From: Clostridium_AD estertheticum_D | GTDB lineage: Bacteria; Bacillota; Clostridia; Clostridiales; Clostridiaceae | Assembly (NCBI RefSeq): GCF_018861295.1 | Contig: NZ_JAHLDM010000005.1 | Span: 124,001-188,000, forward strand | DNA: 64,000 nucleotides | Reading direction: 5' to 3' | Part shown: positions 7,692 through 17,045 of the stretch, piece by piece | Numbering within the stretch: the stretch's first letter is position 1 | Layout of the letters: each line of letters begins with the position of its first letter | Position numbers and translations under genes: made by a program | The notes under the pieces: generated by a model | What the model saw: the letters and a program-made list of their open reading frames with translations, nothing else | What the model was told of the DNA's origin: nothing | The model's database searches: none

Positions 7692-8066
7692 GTGAATAGT
7701 GATTTTAGGAACATGTTTAAAAAAATTGCTATATATGATTTCTTTATTTCATTGATTTTTATTACAATAATTTATTTTACAGCTAAATCATATACATTAT
7801 TTTTTTTATTAGGGATAATAATAGCACTAATGAATCTTTATGTTAATGGTATTACAGTAGAGTATTCTCTTGAGAGTAAAAATTTAAAAGGTAAAGGTAT
7901 GATTGTAGTAGGGTCTTTTATAAGAGTTTTATTAGTGAGTGTTATTGGGTTTGCTATTGGCAGACACAATATGTTCAATATAATTGCATATATCTTCGGA
8001 TATAGTGTGCAGTTCATAGCTTTAGTGTATTACGGAATAAACAACAAGAATAGTGAAAGGAAGTGA
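7692..8066 (+). CDS. atpI: ATP synthase protein I
   Basis: Small membrane protein heading the ATP synthase operon, thought to help assemble the c-ring or aid Mg2+ supply. The 124 residues contain four hydrophobic segments (roughly 12-32, 35-52, 72-92 and 96-115), the expected topology, although sequence similarity in this family is weak and the call rests mostly on topology and on position directly before atpB. Start is GTG behind AAGGAG. The stop overlaps the atpB ribosome site, indicating tight cotranscription. Confidence 0.85.
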   Translation: MNSDFRNMFKKIAIYDFFISLIFITIIYFTAKSYTLFFLLGIIIALMNLYVNGITVEYSLESKNLKGKGMIVVGSFIRVLLVSVIGFAIGRHNMFNIIAYIFGYSVQFIALVYYGINNKNSERK

Positions 8067-8070
8067 TTTA

Positions 8071-8751
8071 ATGGATAAAATAGCGCCGTTATTTCATATT
8101 AAATTCTTTGGGTACAGTATTGGGATTGCAGGAAGCATATTTGTTCAGTGGTGCATGATAGCCGTAATAGCTATATTATGTGCAATCTTTACAAGAAACT
8201 TGAAAATAATCCCCGATAAGAAGCAGAATATAATAGAAATGATTATGGACTTTATTAACAATCTTGTCAAAGACAATATGGGAGAAGAATATATGGGGTT
8301 TGTACCTTATGTAGCAACAATAGTTGTCTTCCTTAGTATTGTAAATATCTCAGGAATGGTAGGTATTACACCTGCAACATCAGATTATAGTGTATCGTTG
8401 GCGTTAGCATTAATAACATTTGTTGTTGTTCAATGGTTTGCTATAAAGAAGATAGGTATAGGGCACTATTTTAAAGGGTATGTTGAACCATACGCATTTA
8501 TATTACCTATCAATCTAATGGAAAGAGTTATGTTACCAGTATCATTAAGTTTTCGATTATTTGGAAATATAACTGCAGGGGTTGTAATAATAGATTTGGC
8601 ATATACAGGCTTAGCTAGTTTGAGTGGATTTGCCCAATTTTTAATACCTATACCCTTGCATTTTTATTTTGATTTGTTCGATGGACTTATTCAAATGGTT
8701 ATTTTTGTTATGTTAACTATGATTAACATAAAAGTAATAGCAGAGCATTAA
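8071..8751 (+). CDS. atpB: F1Fo ATP synthase subunit a
   Basis: Membrane subunit forming the two ion half-channels beside the c-ring. It has 226 residues and five to six hydrophobic helices. The conserved helix with SFRLFGNITAG carries the essential arginine; the last helices (PLHFYFDLFDGLIQMVIFVMLTMI) are also typical. I take the ATG at 8071 with GGAAGTGA seven bases upstream; the GTG at 8053 would lie inside atpI and lacks such a site. It follows atpI by four bases. Confidence 0.95.
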   Translation: MDKIAPLFHIKFFGYSIGIAGSIFVQWCMIAVIAILCAIFTRNLKIIPDKKQNIIEMIMDFINNLVKDNMGEEYMGFVPYVATIVVFLSIVNISGMVGITPATSDYSVSLALALITFVVVQWFAIKKIGIGHYFKGYVEPYAFILPINLMERVMLPVSLSFRLFGNITAGVVIIDLAYTGLASLSGFAQFLIPIPLHFYFDLFDGLIQMVIFVMLTMINIKVIAEH

Positions 8752-8784
8752 ATTTAGTTTTTAAAAATTAAGGAGGAATATATT

Positions 8785-9027
8785 ATGGCTATAGATTCAG
8801 CAACAATAATCACAGGAGCATCTGCAATAGGCGCAGGTCTTGCAGCAATAGGATGTATTGGCGGAGGAATAGGAACAGGTAATGCTGCAGCTAAAGCTGT
8901 AGAGGGAGTAGCAAGACAACCAGAAGCTAGAGGATCTATAATTAGTACATTAGTAATAGGTGCAGCATTCTCAGAAGCTACAGCTATTTATGCATTCTTA
9001 ATAGCACTAATTTTAGCATTTAAGTAA
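8785..9027 (+). CDS. atpE: F1Fo ATP synthase subunit c
   Basis: The 80-residue hairpin proteolipid that makes the rotor ring. Two glycine/alanine-rich helices flank the polar loop ARQPEARG. The ion-binding carboxylate is the glutamate in FSEATAIYAF. Sodium-type rings such as that of Ilyobacter tartaricus have GQG in helix 1 and ES after it; here these positions read GTG and EA, which argues for proton coupling. Strong AAGGAGGAA precedes the ATG. Confidence 0.96.
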   Translation: MAIDSATIITGASAIGAGLAAIGCIGGGIGTGNAAAKAVEGVARQPEARGSIISTLVIGAAFSEATAIYAFLIALILAFK

Positions 9028-9087
9028 AATGGTACATATCAAAATGAAAAATTTTGAAATTAGGCCTAAAGGGGGCTTTAATAGATT

Positions 9088-9573
9088 ATGAATTTGACTA
9101 TAAATTGGAATACAATTATATGGACTATAATAAATTTTATTGTATTGGGATTAATATTAAGGTACTTTTTTAGTAAGCCAGTAAATAAGATAATGGATGA
9201 TAGAAAAAATGGAATAAATACATCTATTAAAAATGCTAAAGATAATGAACAAAAAGCAGAAAATTCAAGAATAGAAAAAGATAAATTATTACATGATTCA
9301 AAGACAAAAGGAAGAGAAATAGTAGAAGAGTATAAATTGAAAGCTCAAAACATTTCTCAGGAAATCATTGATGATGCGAAAAAAGAGTCAGTTACACTAA
9401 TGGACAGATCAAGAGTCGAAATAGAAAGAGAAAAAGAAAAAGCAGCAAGTGAAATTCAAAAACAAGTTATAGATTTATCTTTAATATTATCTGAAAGAGC
9501 TCTTGAAAAACATATTGATGAAAAAGAGCATAGAAAATTAATAGAAGATTTTATTGTTAAGGTAGGTAGCTAA
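9088..9573 (+). CDS. atpF: F1Fo ATP synthase subunit b
   Basis: Peripheral stalk subunit: one N-terminal membrane helix (about residues 8-28, NTIIWTIINFIVLGLILRYFF) followed by a long charged helix (30-160) rich in Lys, Glu and Ala that forms the dimeric right-handed coiled coil. The 161-residue length is standard. The ATG follows AAGGGGGCTTTAATAG at slightly long spacing. The stop is one base before atpH, so the two are translated together in proportion. Confidence 0.94.
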   Translation: MNLTINWNTIIWTIINFIVLGLILRYFFSKPVNKIMDDRKNGINTSIKNAKDNEQKAENSRIEKDKLLHDSKTKGREIVEEYKLKAQNISQEIIDDAKKESVTLMDRSRVEIEREKEKAASEIQKQVIDLSLILSERALEKHIDEKEHRKLIEDFIVKVGS

Positions 9574-9574
9574 A

Positions 9575-10108
9575 ATGTATGAATACTTATATAAGAGATA
9601 CGCATTAGCACTATATGAAGTTGCCGATGGAAAAGGGAAAGTAGAAGAATATTTAGATGACTTGCGGGAAATTGTTTCGCTTATTAAAAACGATGTTGAT
9701 TTCCTAAAAGTTATTAAACATCCCAAAATCGGTACATCTAAAAAAAAGGAACTTTTTACTGAACTTTTCAAAGGTAAAATAGATGATGGATTGTTATCAT
9801 TTTTGCTTATACTTATAGAAAAAGATAGAATATTGTTTCTCGAAGCAAACCTTAAAGAAATGGAGAAAATACATCTAGAGCGTACCAATACACTATTAGC
9901 AGAAGTTAAGACAGTAATTCCCCTTGTAGAAACTGAAAGGGAGAATCTCAGGCTTAAATTAGCAAAGATGTATGATAAAAAGATTATTTTTGATGAAAAA
10001 TTAGATAATAAAATTATTGGTGGAGTATATATAAGAATCGGTGATGATGTTATCGATGGTACAATACAAAGCAAATTAGATGAAATGAAAAAATTAATGT
10101 TTAAATAG
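9575..10108 (+). CDS. atpH: F1Fo ATP synthase subunit delta
   Basis: Connects the F1 alpha subunits to the peripheral stalk. The 177-residue protein begins YLYKRYALALYEVA, the usual OSCP/delta opening, and ends with the conserved GGVYIRIGDDVIDGTIQSKLDEM block. Length is typical. It begins two bases after the atpF stop and relies on that gene's ribosome traffic and a weak GGTAG site. Confidence 0.93.
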   Translation: MYEYLYKRYALALYEVADGKGKVEEYLDDLREIVSLIKNDVDFLKVIKHPKIGTSKKKELFTELFKGKIDDGLLSFLLILIEKDRILFLEANLKEMEKIHLERTNTLLAEVKTVIPLVETERENLRLKLAKMYDKKIIFDEKLDNKIIGGVYIRIGDDVIDGTIQSKLDEMKKLMFK

Positions 10109-10124
10109 GAAAAGAGGTGAGTTT

Positions 10125-11642
10125 ATGAATATAAAACCAGAAGAAATAACATCTATAATAAAAAAAGAAATCGAAGGTTATAAAAAAACAATTGAAACTG
10201 TCGACTCTGGAACAATAATTCAGATAGGTGATGGAATTGCAAGGGTTTATGGATTAGATGAATGTATGGAAAATGAGCTTTTAGAGTTCCCTAATGGCAT
10301 ATTTGGTATGGCATTAAATTTAGAACAAGATAACGTAGGATGTGTGCTTTTAGGATCAGAAGAGGGAATCAAAGAAGGCGACATAGTAAAAAGAACTGGT
10401 AAGGTTGTAGAAGTTCCTGTAGGAGAAGCTTTAATAGGAAGAGTTGTTGATGCATTAGGTGTACCAATAGACGGTAAAGGACCAATTAAAACTACAGAGA
10501 CAAGACCAGTTGAGGTAATAGCACCTGGAGTTATTTCAAGACAATCAGTTAAGGAACCGCTTCAAACTGGAATTAAAGCAATAGACTCTATGGTGCCAAT
10601 TGGAAGAGGACAAAGAGAACTTATAATTGGAGATAGACAAACAGGTAAAACTGCTTTAACTACAGATACTATTATAAATCAAAAGGGCAAAGATGTTATA
10701 TGTATATATGTTGCCATTGGTCAAAAACAATCTACTGTTGCGCATATTGTTAATACACTATCTGAAATGGGAGCTATGGATTATACAATAGTTGTAGCAT
10801 CTACAGCTTCGCATTCAGCACCACTTCAATATTTGGCGCCTTATGCTGGATGCACAATGGGTGAATTCTTTATGCATAATGGTAAGAATGTATTAATAGT
10901 TTATGATGATTTATCTAAACATGCTGTAGCTTATAGAGCTATGTCATTATTACTTCGTAGACCACCAGGTAGAGAAGCATATCCAGGAGACGTATTCTAT
11001 ATTCATTCAAGATTGTTAGAAAGAGCAGCAAAACTTTCAGATAAATTGGGTGGAGGGTCATTAACCGCACTTCCTATAATAGAAACTCTTGCAGGAGATG
11101 TTACGGCATATATACCAACTAATGTTATTTCTATAACAGATGGACAAATATTCCTTGAAGCTGAATTGTTCCATTCTGGACAAAGACCAGCAATTAATGC
11201 TGGAATATCTGTATCAAGAGTTGGTGGAAATGCACAAATTAAAGCTATGAAACAAGTTACAGGAACTTTAAGACTTGAACTTGCCCAATATAGAGAACTT
11301 GCTTCTTTTGCTCAATTTGGAACAGATCTTGATAATGATGCTAAAATGAGGCTGGAAAAGGGTAAAAGATTAATGGAGATATTGAGGCAAGATCAATATT
11401 CACCAGTATCAGTAGAAAAACAAGTTATGATTTTCTTTGCTGGGGCTGGTAACCGTCTTGCAGATATTCCAGTATCTGAAATAACACGATTTGAAAAAGA
11501 ATTTTTTGAGTTTATGGATACACATCATGGAGAAATAGGTAAAACAATAATTACAAACAAAGTGTTAGATGATAAATTAAAACAACAACTTACTGAGGCT
11601 ATAGATGAATTTAAAGAAATATTCGCTATTGATGATAAGTAA
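10125..11642 (+). CDS. atpA: F1Fo ATP synthase subunit alpha
   Basis: Non-catalytic nucleotide-binding subunit of F1. The 505 residues include the N-terminal beta-barrel (GDGIARVYGL), the P-loop GDRQTGKTAL at about 169-178, and the signature PAINAGISVSRVGGNAQ region with the arginine that completes the catalytic site of beta. An AGAGGTGAG site is seven bases upstream. Its final codons form the first unit of a 28-bp tandem repeat that continues past the stop, an unusual 3' end. Confidence 0.97.
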   Translation: MNIKPEEITSIIKKEIEGYKKTIETVDSGTIIQIGDGIARVYGLDECMENELLEFPNGIFGMALNLEQDNVGCVLLGSEEGIKEGDIVKRTGKVVEVPVGEALIGRVVDALGVPIDGKGPIKTTETRPVEVIAPGVISRQSVKEPLQTGIKAIDSMVPIGRGQRELIIGDRQTGKTALTTDTIINQKGKDVICIYVAIGQKQSTVAHIVNTLSEMGAMDYTIVVASTASHSAPLQYLAPYAGCTMGEFFMHNGKNVLIVYDDLSKHAVAYRAMSLLLRRPPGREAYPGDVFYIHSRLLERAAKLSDKLGGGSLTALPIIETLAGDVTAYIPTNVISITDGQIFLEAELFHSGQRPAINAGISVSRVGGNAQIKAMKQVTGTLRLELAQYRELASFAQFGTDLDNDAKMRLEKGKRLMEILRQDQYSPVSVEKQVMIFFAGAGNRLADIPVSEITRFEKEFFEFMDTHHGEIGKTIITNKVLDDKLKQQLTEAIDEFKEIFAIDDK

Positions 11643-11716
11643 GAGAAGAGTTTAATTTAAAGATAAGTAAGAGAAGAGTTTAATTTAAAGATAAGTAAAG
11701 AGAAGAATTAATTTAA
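11634..11716 (+). repeat. Three tandem 28-bp repeats across the atpA stop codon
   Basis: Units at 11634-11661 and 11662-11689 are identical; a third at 11690-11716 has a one-base insertion and a few changes. Each unit starts GATAAGTAAGAG and carries the TAA stop in the atpA frame. The first overlaps the last two atpA codons, so the repeat grew by duplication of the gene's own end. Confidence 0.95.
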
Positions 11717-11732
11717 TTAAATATAAGGAATC

Positions 11733-11817
11733 AATTAATATAGCACCTTTAAGCTATAATTAATTTGTGTTGACTATATATTATCAGAGCTAAATGGCAT
11801 TGATAATATATAGTCAA
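11733..11817 (+). other. Two consecutive RNA hairpins between atpA and atpG
   Basis: The first dyad is AATTAATATAGC (11733-11744) with GCTATAATTAATT (from 11753). The second is a perfect 17-bp stem, TTGACTATATATTATCA (11770-11786) with its complement at 11801-11817. Neither is followed by a T run, so they are unlikely to be terminators; they stand just before the atpG ribosome site and may stabilise or process the mRNA to set subunit ratios. Confidence 0.75.
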
Positions 11818-11836
11818 GACTAAAGAGAGGTGAAAC

Positions 11837-12691
11837 ATGGCAGGTGCAGGGCTTGTTGCAATTAAACGAAGAATAAGATCTATAACAAATACTACGAAAA
11901 TTACAAAAGCAATGGGATTAGTTTCGACATCTAAATACCAAAAGATAAGAAAAAAATTGGATACTAATAATAATTATGTAGATAAGCTTGAGGAAGTTAT
12001 TAAACAAGTTAAAGATAATTATGACGAGGATAGTATTTATATAAAAGGGAACAAAAGTAGTAAGAAAATGTATGTTGTTTTGACTTCGGATACAGGTCTT
12101 TGTGGCGGCTTTAATTGGGCAATAGTAAATGAATTGATAAGTAAACTTAAAGACAATAAAGAAGAATACGATATAATTATAGTAGGCCATAAAGGAAGAG
12201 TTATATTCAAAAAGCTCAATATTGAAACTGTGGCTGAATATGTCGATATTTCGGATGTTCCTACTCAAAAAGAAGCCACTACTATTATTAATCATGCTTT
12301 CAACATGTATAATAATGATGAAATAGGTGAGGTTTATATTGTTTATAAAAAACTTATTTCAGCACTGAAAAATGAAGTTAAAATTGAAAAGTTACTTCCT
12401 CTAAATTTTGAAGATGAAGAAAATAGGAATAAAGAGTATGTAAATATTGAAGCAATAGATGAAAAAGCATTAGGTGAAATAACAACCTTATTTTTAGGTG
12501 GTAAAACACTAAATTCAATGTTACATTCAAAAGCAAGTGAGCATAAATCTAGAATGGAATCTATGGGATCAGCCACTGAAAATGCTAATGACATACTTGA
12601 TAAACTTAATTTGAAATATAATAGAAGTAGACAATATTCAATTACACAAGAAATTTCAGAAATAGTCGGAGGAGCGGAGGCTCTAAAGTAG
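11837..12691 (+). CDS. atpG: F1Fo ATP synthase subunit gamma
   Basis: Central rotor shaft of F1. The 284 residues show the conserved N-terminal helix (AIKRRIRSITNTTKITKAMGLVS), the TSDTGLCGGFNWAIV core segment and the C-terminal helix SRQYSITQEISEIVGGAEAL that inserts into the alpha-beta ring. AGAGAGGTGAA provides the ribosome site. It is separated from atpA by 194 bases holding repeats and hairpins, a wider gap than elsewhere in the operon except before atpC. Confidence 0.96.
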   Translation: MAGAGLVAIKRRIRSITNTTKITKAMGLVSTSKYQKIRKKLDTNNNYVDKLEEVIKQVKDNYDEDSIYIKGNKSSKKMYVVLTSDTGLCGGFNWAIVNELISKLKDNKEEYDIIIVGHKGRVIFKKLNIETVAEYVDISDVPTQKEATTIINHAFNMYNNDEIGEVYIVYKKLISALKNEVKIEKLLPLNFEDEENRNKEYVNIEAIDEKALGEITTLFLGGKTLNSMLHSKASEHKSRMESMGSATENANDILDKLNLKYNRSRQYSITQEISEIVGGAEALK

Positions 12692-12706
12692 AAAGGAGAG
12701 AGATTA

Positions 12707-14104
12707 ATGGCAGGACATATAGGCAAAGTCGTTCAAGTAATAGGACCGGTTATAGATATAAAGTTTGACTCAGACAGTCTTCCTAACATTTATAATAGTA
12801 TTGAAATTCAAATGAAAGATAGAGTAATTGTAGCTGAGGTTGAACAACATATCGGTGATGATATTGTAAGAGCGATAGCTATGGAAGGTACAGAAGGTTT
12901 AAGAAGAGGACTAGATGCTATTGATACAGAGCACCCAATAATGGTGCCAGTTGGAGATGTGGTTCTTGGAAGGTTATTTAATGTTCTTGGAAAACCTGTG
13001 GATGAAATGGGTGAAGTTAAGGTAGATAAATATATGCCTATTCATAGGTCAGCTCCAACATTTGCAGAACAATCTGTTGAACCAGAAGTGTTTGAAACAG
13101 GAATTAAGGTAATAGATCTTATAGCACCATATCAAAAGGGTGGAAAAATTGGCCTTTTGGGTGGTGCAGGAGTTGGTAAAACTGTTCTTATACAAGAACT
13201 TATGAATAATATTGCAAAAGAGCATAATGGTCTTTCAGTATTTACTGGTGTTGGTGAGAGAACAAGAGAAGGAAACGATCTTTACAATGAAATGAAGGAG
13301 TCAGGAGTTATTTCTAAAACTGCTTTGGTTTTTGGACAAATGAATGAGCCGCCTGGTGCTAGGATGAGAGTTGCGTTAACTGGTCTTACTATGTGCGAAA
13401 ATTTTAGAGATCAAGGTAAGGATGTACTATTGTTTATAGATAACATTTTTAGATTTACGCAAGCTGGTTCTGAGGTTTCTGCACTACTTGGAAGAATACC
13501 AAGTGCGGTTGGTTACCAACCAACACTTGCTACAGAAATGGGACAATTACAAGAGAGAATCACATCTACAAAGCAAGGTTCAATTACATCTGTTCAGGCA
13601 GTGTATGTACCAGCAGATGATTTTACAGATCCTGCTCCGGCAACTACATTTACACATCTTGATGCTACTACAGTACTCTCAAGAGGAATAGTTGAACTTG
13701 GTATATATCCGGCAGTAGATCCATTAGAATCGACATCAACAATGCTTGATCCTAGAATAGTTGGTAGGGAACATTATGATGTTACAATAGAGGTTAAACA
13801 TATACTTGAAAGATATAAAGAACTTCAAGATATTATTGCAATACTTGGTATGGATGAATTATCTGAAGAAGATAAATTAGTAGTAACAAGAGCAAGAAAA
13901 GTACAAAGATTCTTATCTCAACCATTTACGGTAGCTGAGCAGTTTACTGGAATGAAAGGTAAATTTGTACCAGTAAAAGAAACCGTTAGAGGTTTTAAAG
14001 AAATTCTTGAAGGAAAACATGATGAATTACCTGAAGCTGCATTTATGTTTGTTGGTTCTATAGAAGAAGCAGTAGAGAAAGCGAAGACTTTGGCTAATCA
14101 ATAA
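12707..14104 (+). CDS. atpD: F1Fo ATP synthase subunit beta
   Basis: Catalytic subunit of F1. The 465 residues contain the P-loop GGAGVGKTVL at about 153-162, the catalytic GERTREGNDLY loop with its glutamate, and the DELSEEDK (DELSEED-type) lever that touches gamma and epsilon. AAGGAGAGAG lies just before the ATG and the gap from atpG is 15 bases. High conservation throughout leaves no doubt. Confidence 0.98.
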   Translation: MAGHIGKVVQVIGPVIDIKFDSDSLPNIYNSIEIQMKDRVIVAEVEQHIGDDIVRAIAMEGTEGLRRGLDAIDTEHPIMVPVGDVVLGRLFNVLGKPVDEMGEVKVDKYMPIHRSAPTFAEQSVEPEVFETGIKVIDLIAPYQKGGKIGLLGGAGVGKTVLIQELMNNIAKEHNGLSVFTGVGERTREGNDLYNEMKESGVISKTALVFGQMNEPPGARMRVALTGLTMCENFRDQGKDVLLFIDNIFRFTQAGSEVSALLGRIPSAVGYQPTLATEMGQLQERITSTKQGSITSVQAVYVPADDFTDPAPATTFTHLDATTVLSRGIVELGIYPAVDPLESTSTMLDPRIVGREHYDVTIEVKHILERYKELQDIIAILGMDELSEEDKLVVTRARKVQRFLSQPFTVAEQFTGMKGKFVPVKETVRGFKEILEGKHDELPEAAFMFVGSIEEAVEKAKTLANQ

Positions 14105-14215
14105 TGTTTTTTAGATAGCAGTTAGCCATTATGTTACTTATTTTATTTAAGATAACTAGTAAAAATTATTAATTATTCTTTAAGGATATGTACATAGAAA
14201 GGTCGGTGTTATTTT

Positions 14216-14614
14216 ATGAAAAATCATATAAAGCTTACTATGATTACTCCTGAGAAGCAGTTTTATAGTGGTGATATTCTGAGCCTTAACACACAGAGTG
14301 ATGAAGGTGTATTTGGTATTCTTGCGAATCATGTTCCTATGATATCTCAATTAAAACCAACAGTTACAACATTTATACAAGTTGATGGGAAAGAGTTAAA
14401 AGCTTTTACATCAACGGGTGTCTTAAGAGTTCTTAAAGGTGAAGTAGAAATGTTATGTAGCGCCTGTGAATGGCCAGAAGATATAGATGTTGAAAGAGCA
14501 AACGAGGCTAAAAAAAGAGCAGAAAAAAGATTAAATACTGATGATGAGGTCAGTTTGAAACGAGCTGAGAGTGCTGTTTTAAGGTCGGTTATGAGACTTA
14601 AGACAAAAGGGTAG
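14216..14614 (+). CDS. atpC: F1Fo ATP synthase subunit epsilon
   Basis: Regulatory subunit at the foot of the gamma shaft. The 132-residue protein has the N-terminal beta sandwich (MITPEKQFYSGDI, DEGVFGILANHVPMIS) and a C-terminal helical hairpin (EAKKRAEKRL, AESAVLRSVMRLK) that can brake the motor. ATG follows AGAAAGGTCGGTG. The 111-base gap after atpD holds no gene. It ends the operon before a clear terminator. Confidence 0.94.
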   Translation: MKNHIKLTMITPEKQFYSGDILSLNTQSDEGVFGILANHVPMISQLKPTVTTFIQVDGKELKAFTSTGVLRVLKGEVEMLCSACEWPEDIDVERANEAKKRAEKRLNTDDEVSLKRAESAVLRSVMRLKTKG

Positions 14615-14620
14615 AAACTA

Positions 14621-14657
14621 AAAAAAATGAAGATATTAATTTATCTTCATTTTTTTA
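14621..14657 (+). terminator. Rho-independent terminator of the atp operon
   Basis: Stem AAAAAAATGAAGAT / ATCTTCATTTTTTT, eight-base loop, T run. Confidence 0.9.
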
Positions 14658-14959
14658 TGCTCAAAAATAAACTAAAGTTGATTTAATAATCTAAGTGAGC
14701 AGTATTAAATTGTTTTAAGCACATTTTAATTGGAATTTTATATATTAGTAGTATAAAGAAAAGATATATATAAAGTTTGATTAATCCTATATACCCTACC
14801 TATATTTTAAATAAAATAGCCCTCTTCACACTTGTGCTGGGGGATAATTTTATTAACAGGATAAAAAAATAAAAACTGATAGTTATAGAATAAAAAGGTA
14901 AATTGTTGTCAAGAATTTAATTGTTGCCAGCAATTTAACCAAAGGGTAGGGGGATTAAA
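14658..14959 (+). other. Gap before ywmB, no gene seen
   Basis: About 300 AT-rich bases with no ORF and no strong promoter that I can defend. An A/G-rich ribosome site, AAGGGTAGGGGG, ends it just before ywmB. Confidence 0.5.
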
Positions 14960-15679
14960 ATGAGAAAAAAAGGCATAACGCTTTTATGTATAGTATTAAG
15001 TATTGCTATTATGCAAATTAATATTAGATTCACTAGTGCACATGAAAATCTTAATTTATTTGATGAAATATTAATCCAAACTAAAAGCAAAACAGTAGAA
15101 TATGGATTAAAGACATGCTTCGAAACTCAAGAGGAATCGAAAGAGATTTGTAACTATTTAATTTTAGCATTAGATCTTGATAATAAAAAAACAATATTAA
15201 CTAGAACTGAAAATAAAGATTCCTATAACGTAGATTTTTCAAGTGAGAATGCAAAGGGATATGTAGAGGCTCTGAAATACAAAAATAAGAGTCTTATAAC
15301 TATAAATATAAGTAACGTAAGTAATGAAGATGGATTAGCATCTCTTAAAAATAAGGTTAATGCTAGCATTGGCTGTAGAGGCAAAAATGTTAAGTATTTT
15401 CTATATTTAAAGGCAAAAGTTAAAGAAACTAGTAAAAATGGTGGAGCAAATAATATTAATGTTATTAATCAAAAAATAATAAAAATATTAAAATCTTATG
15501 GAACTGAAAATATTGAGACGGTGAATTTAAATAATGGATTAAGTACTATGGCATATACCAGAAAATTTGATGAGAAGGTAATTAATAACAAGTTAATTGA
15601 TTTTAATTATGCTGTATGTAGTTATTTATCAGGAAAGTACATTATCATAGGTACACCTGAAATAATTACAACTTATTAA
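14960..15679 (+). CDS. YwmB-family (DUF1779) secreted or membrane-anchored protein
   Basis: A 239-residue protein with an N-terminal signal/anchor (about residues 5-26, ITLLCIVLSIAIMQINIRF) and an extracytoplasmic alpha/beta domain of two related halves. I assign it to the YwmB family mainly from position: in Bacillus and Clostridium ywmB stands between atpC and murA. The segment NGLSTMAYTRKFDEKVI and the short FNYAVCSYLSGKYIIIGTP end are compatible with it. Function is unknown; the operonic link to murA and spoIID suggests an envelope or sporulation role. The gap to murA is 37 bases. Confidence 0.7.
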   Translation: MRKKGITLLCIVLSIAIMQINIRFTSAHENLNLFDEILIQTKSKTVEYGLKTCFETQEESKEICNYLILALDLDNKKTILTRTENKDSYNVDFSSENAKGYVEALKYKNKSLITINISNVSNEDGLASLKNKVNASIGCRGKNVKYFLYLKAKVKETSKNGGANNINVINQKIIKILKSYGTENIETVNLNNGLSTMAYTRKFDEKVINNKLIDFNYAVCSYLSGKYIIIGTPEIITTY

Positions 15680-15716
15680 AAATTATTAAAAATTATCAAT
15701 AATATGGAGGAAATGG

Positions 15717-16982
15717 ATGGATAGATTTATTATAAAGGGTGGGAAAAAATTAGAGGGTGAAGTGAATATAAGTGCAGCTAAAAATTCGGTCCTTCCTATA
15801 CTTGCAGCAACTATATTAAATGGTAATAATTGTACTATTGAAAATACTCCGATGCTTGAAGATGTATTTGTAATTTGTGATGTATTAAAATCTCTTAGAG
15901 CTGATATTAGTATAGATAAAATTAATAAAAGGGTTAAAATAAATACTGCTAATATATTTGCTAATGGAGCTAACGATGAATTAGTAAGGAAGATGAGAGC
16001 ATCTTTCTTAATAATGGGGCCAATGCTTGGAAGATTCGGAAGTTTTAAGATATCTCTACCTGGTGGATGTAATATTGGAACTAGGCCAATTGATCTTCAT
16101 TTAAAGGGATTATCAGCATTAGGTGCAGAGGTGTCGGTAGGTCATGGATATGTGGAAGCAAAAGCAAGAAAATTAATAGGAAGCAACATATATTTAGATT
16201 ACCCGTCGGTTGGTGCTACGGAAAATATAATGATGGCGGCAACTCTTGCGCAGGGTGAAACCATAATAGGAAATGCAGCAGAGGAACCAGAAATTGTTGA
16301 TTTAGCAATATTTTTAAGAGCGATGGGAGCAAAAGTTGATGGAGAAGGAACAGATACTATAAGGATACTAGGAGTAAAAGATTTTAAAGAAGTTGTTCAT
16401 AAGCCGATATATGACAGGATAGAGGCAGGTACATTTATGATAACTGCTGCAATAACAAAAAGCTTAATTAAAATTAATGGAGTTGACGAGATTCATTCAA
16501 AGCCAATAATAGCAAAACTTACAGAAATGGGGGTAGCAATAGAAATCAATAAAAATAGTGTAATAGTGGATGGTAGGCAAAAGTTAAATCCGATAGATTT
16601 AAAAACAATGCCGTATCCAGGGTTTCCCACTGATATGCAAGCACAGATGATGAGTTTATTATGTACAGTAAAAGGGACAAGTATAATAACGGAAACCATT
16701 TTTGAAAATAGGTTTATGCACGCTGTAGAACTTAAGAGAATGGGAGCAAATATAAAAATAGACGGTAGAAGTGCAGTAATTGAAGGTATAGATACATTTA
16801 CAGGCTCAGAGGTCACAGCTACAGATTTAAGAGCGGGGGCAGCACTAATACTCGCAGGGCTTACAGCGGAGGGCACAACTACAATAAAGGACATATATCA
16901 TATTGATAGAGGGTATGTGTCAATTGAAAAGAAATTAAGAGGCTTAGGAGCAGATATAGAAAGAGTGCATTATGATAAGTAA
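15717..16982 (+). CDS. murA: UDP-N-acetylglucosamine 1-carboxyvinyltransferase
   Basis: First committed enzyme of peptidoglycan precursor synthesis, adding enolpyruvate from PEP to UDP-GlcNAc. The 421-residue protein has the two inverse alpha/beta domains, the N-terminal AAKNSVLPILAATIL segment with the catalytic lysine, and the active-site loop PGGCNIGTRPIDLH, whose cysteine (about residue 117) is the one attacked by fosfomycin; it is present, so intrinsic resistance by Cys-to-Asp is not expected. The ATG follows TGGAGGAAATGG. It lies in the ywmB-murA-spoIID order of Firmicutes. Confidence 0.97.
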   Translation: MDRFIIKGGKKLEGEVNISAAKNSVLPILAATILNGNNCTIENTPMLEDVFVICDVLKSLRADISIDKINKRVKINTANIFANGANDELVRKMRASFLIMGPMLGRFGSFKISLPGGCNIGTRPIDLHLKGLSALGAEVSVGHGYVEAKARKLIGSNIYLDYPSVGATENIMMAATLAQGETIIGNAAEEPEIVDLAIFLRAMGAKVDGEGTDTIRILGVKDFKEVVHKPIYDRIEAGTFMITAAITKSLIKINGVDEIHSKPIIAKLTEMGVAIEINKNSVIVDGRQKLNPIDLKTMPYPGFPTDMQAQMMSLLCTVKGTSIITETIFENRFMHAVELKRMGANIKIDGRSAVIEGIDTFTGSEVTATDLRAGAALILAGLTAEGTTTIKDIYHIDRGYVSIEKKLRGLGADIERVHYDK

Positions 16983-17045
16983 TATAAGTTTTGGTGAATT
17001 TAAATAAACAACAAGAAATAAAAAAATATAGCATAAAAATTAAAG

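Noticed and set aside
12037..12726. Several open frames on the opposite strand of atpG, and similar ones opposite upp, murA, mbl, recD2, tex and hyfB
   Set aside because: They lie inside well-supported genes, have no ribosome sites and mirror the codon pattern of the real gene.
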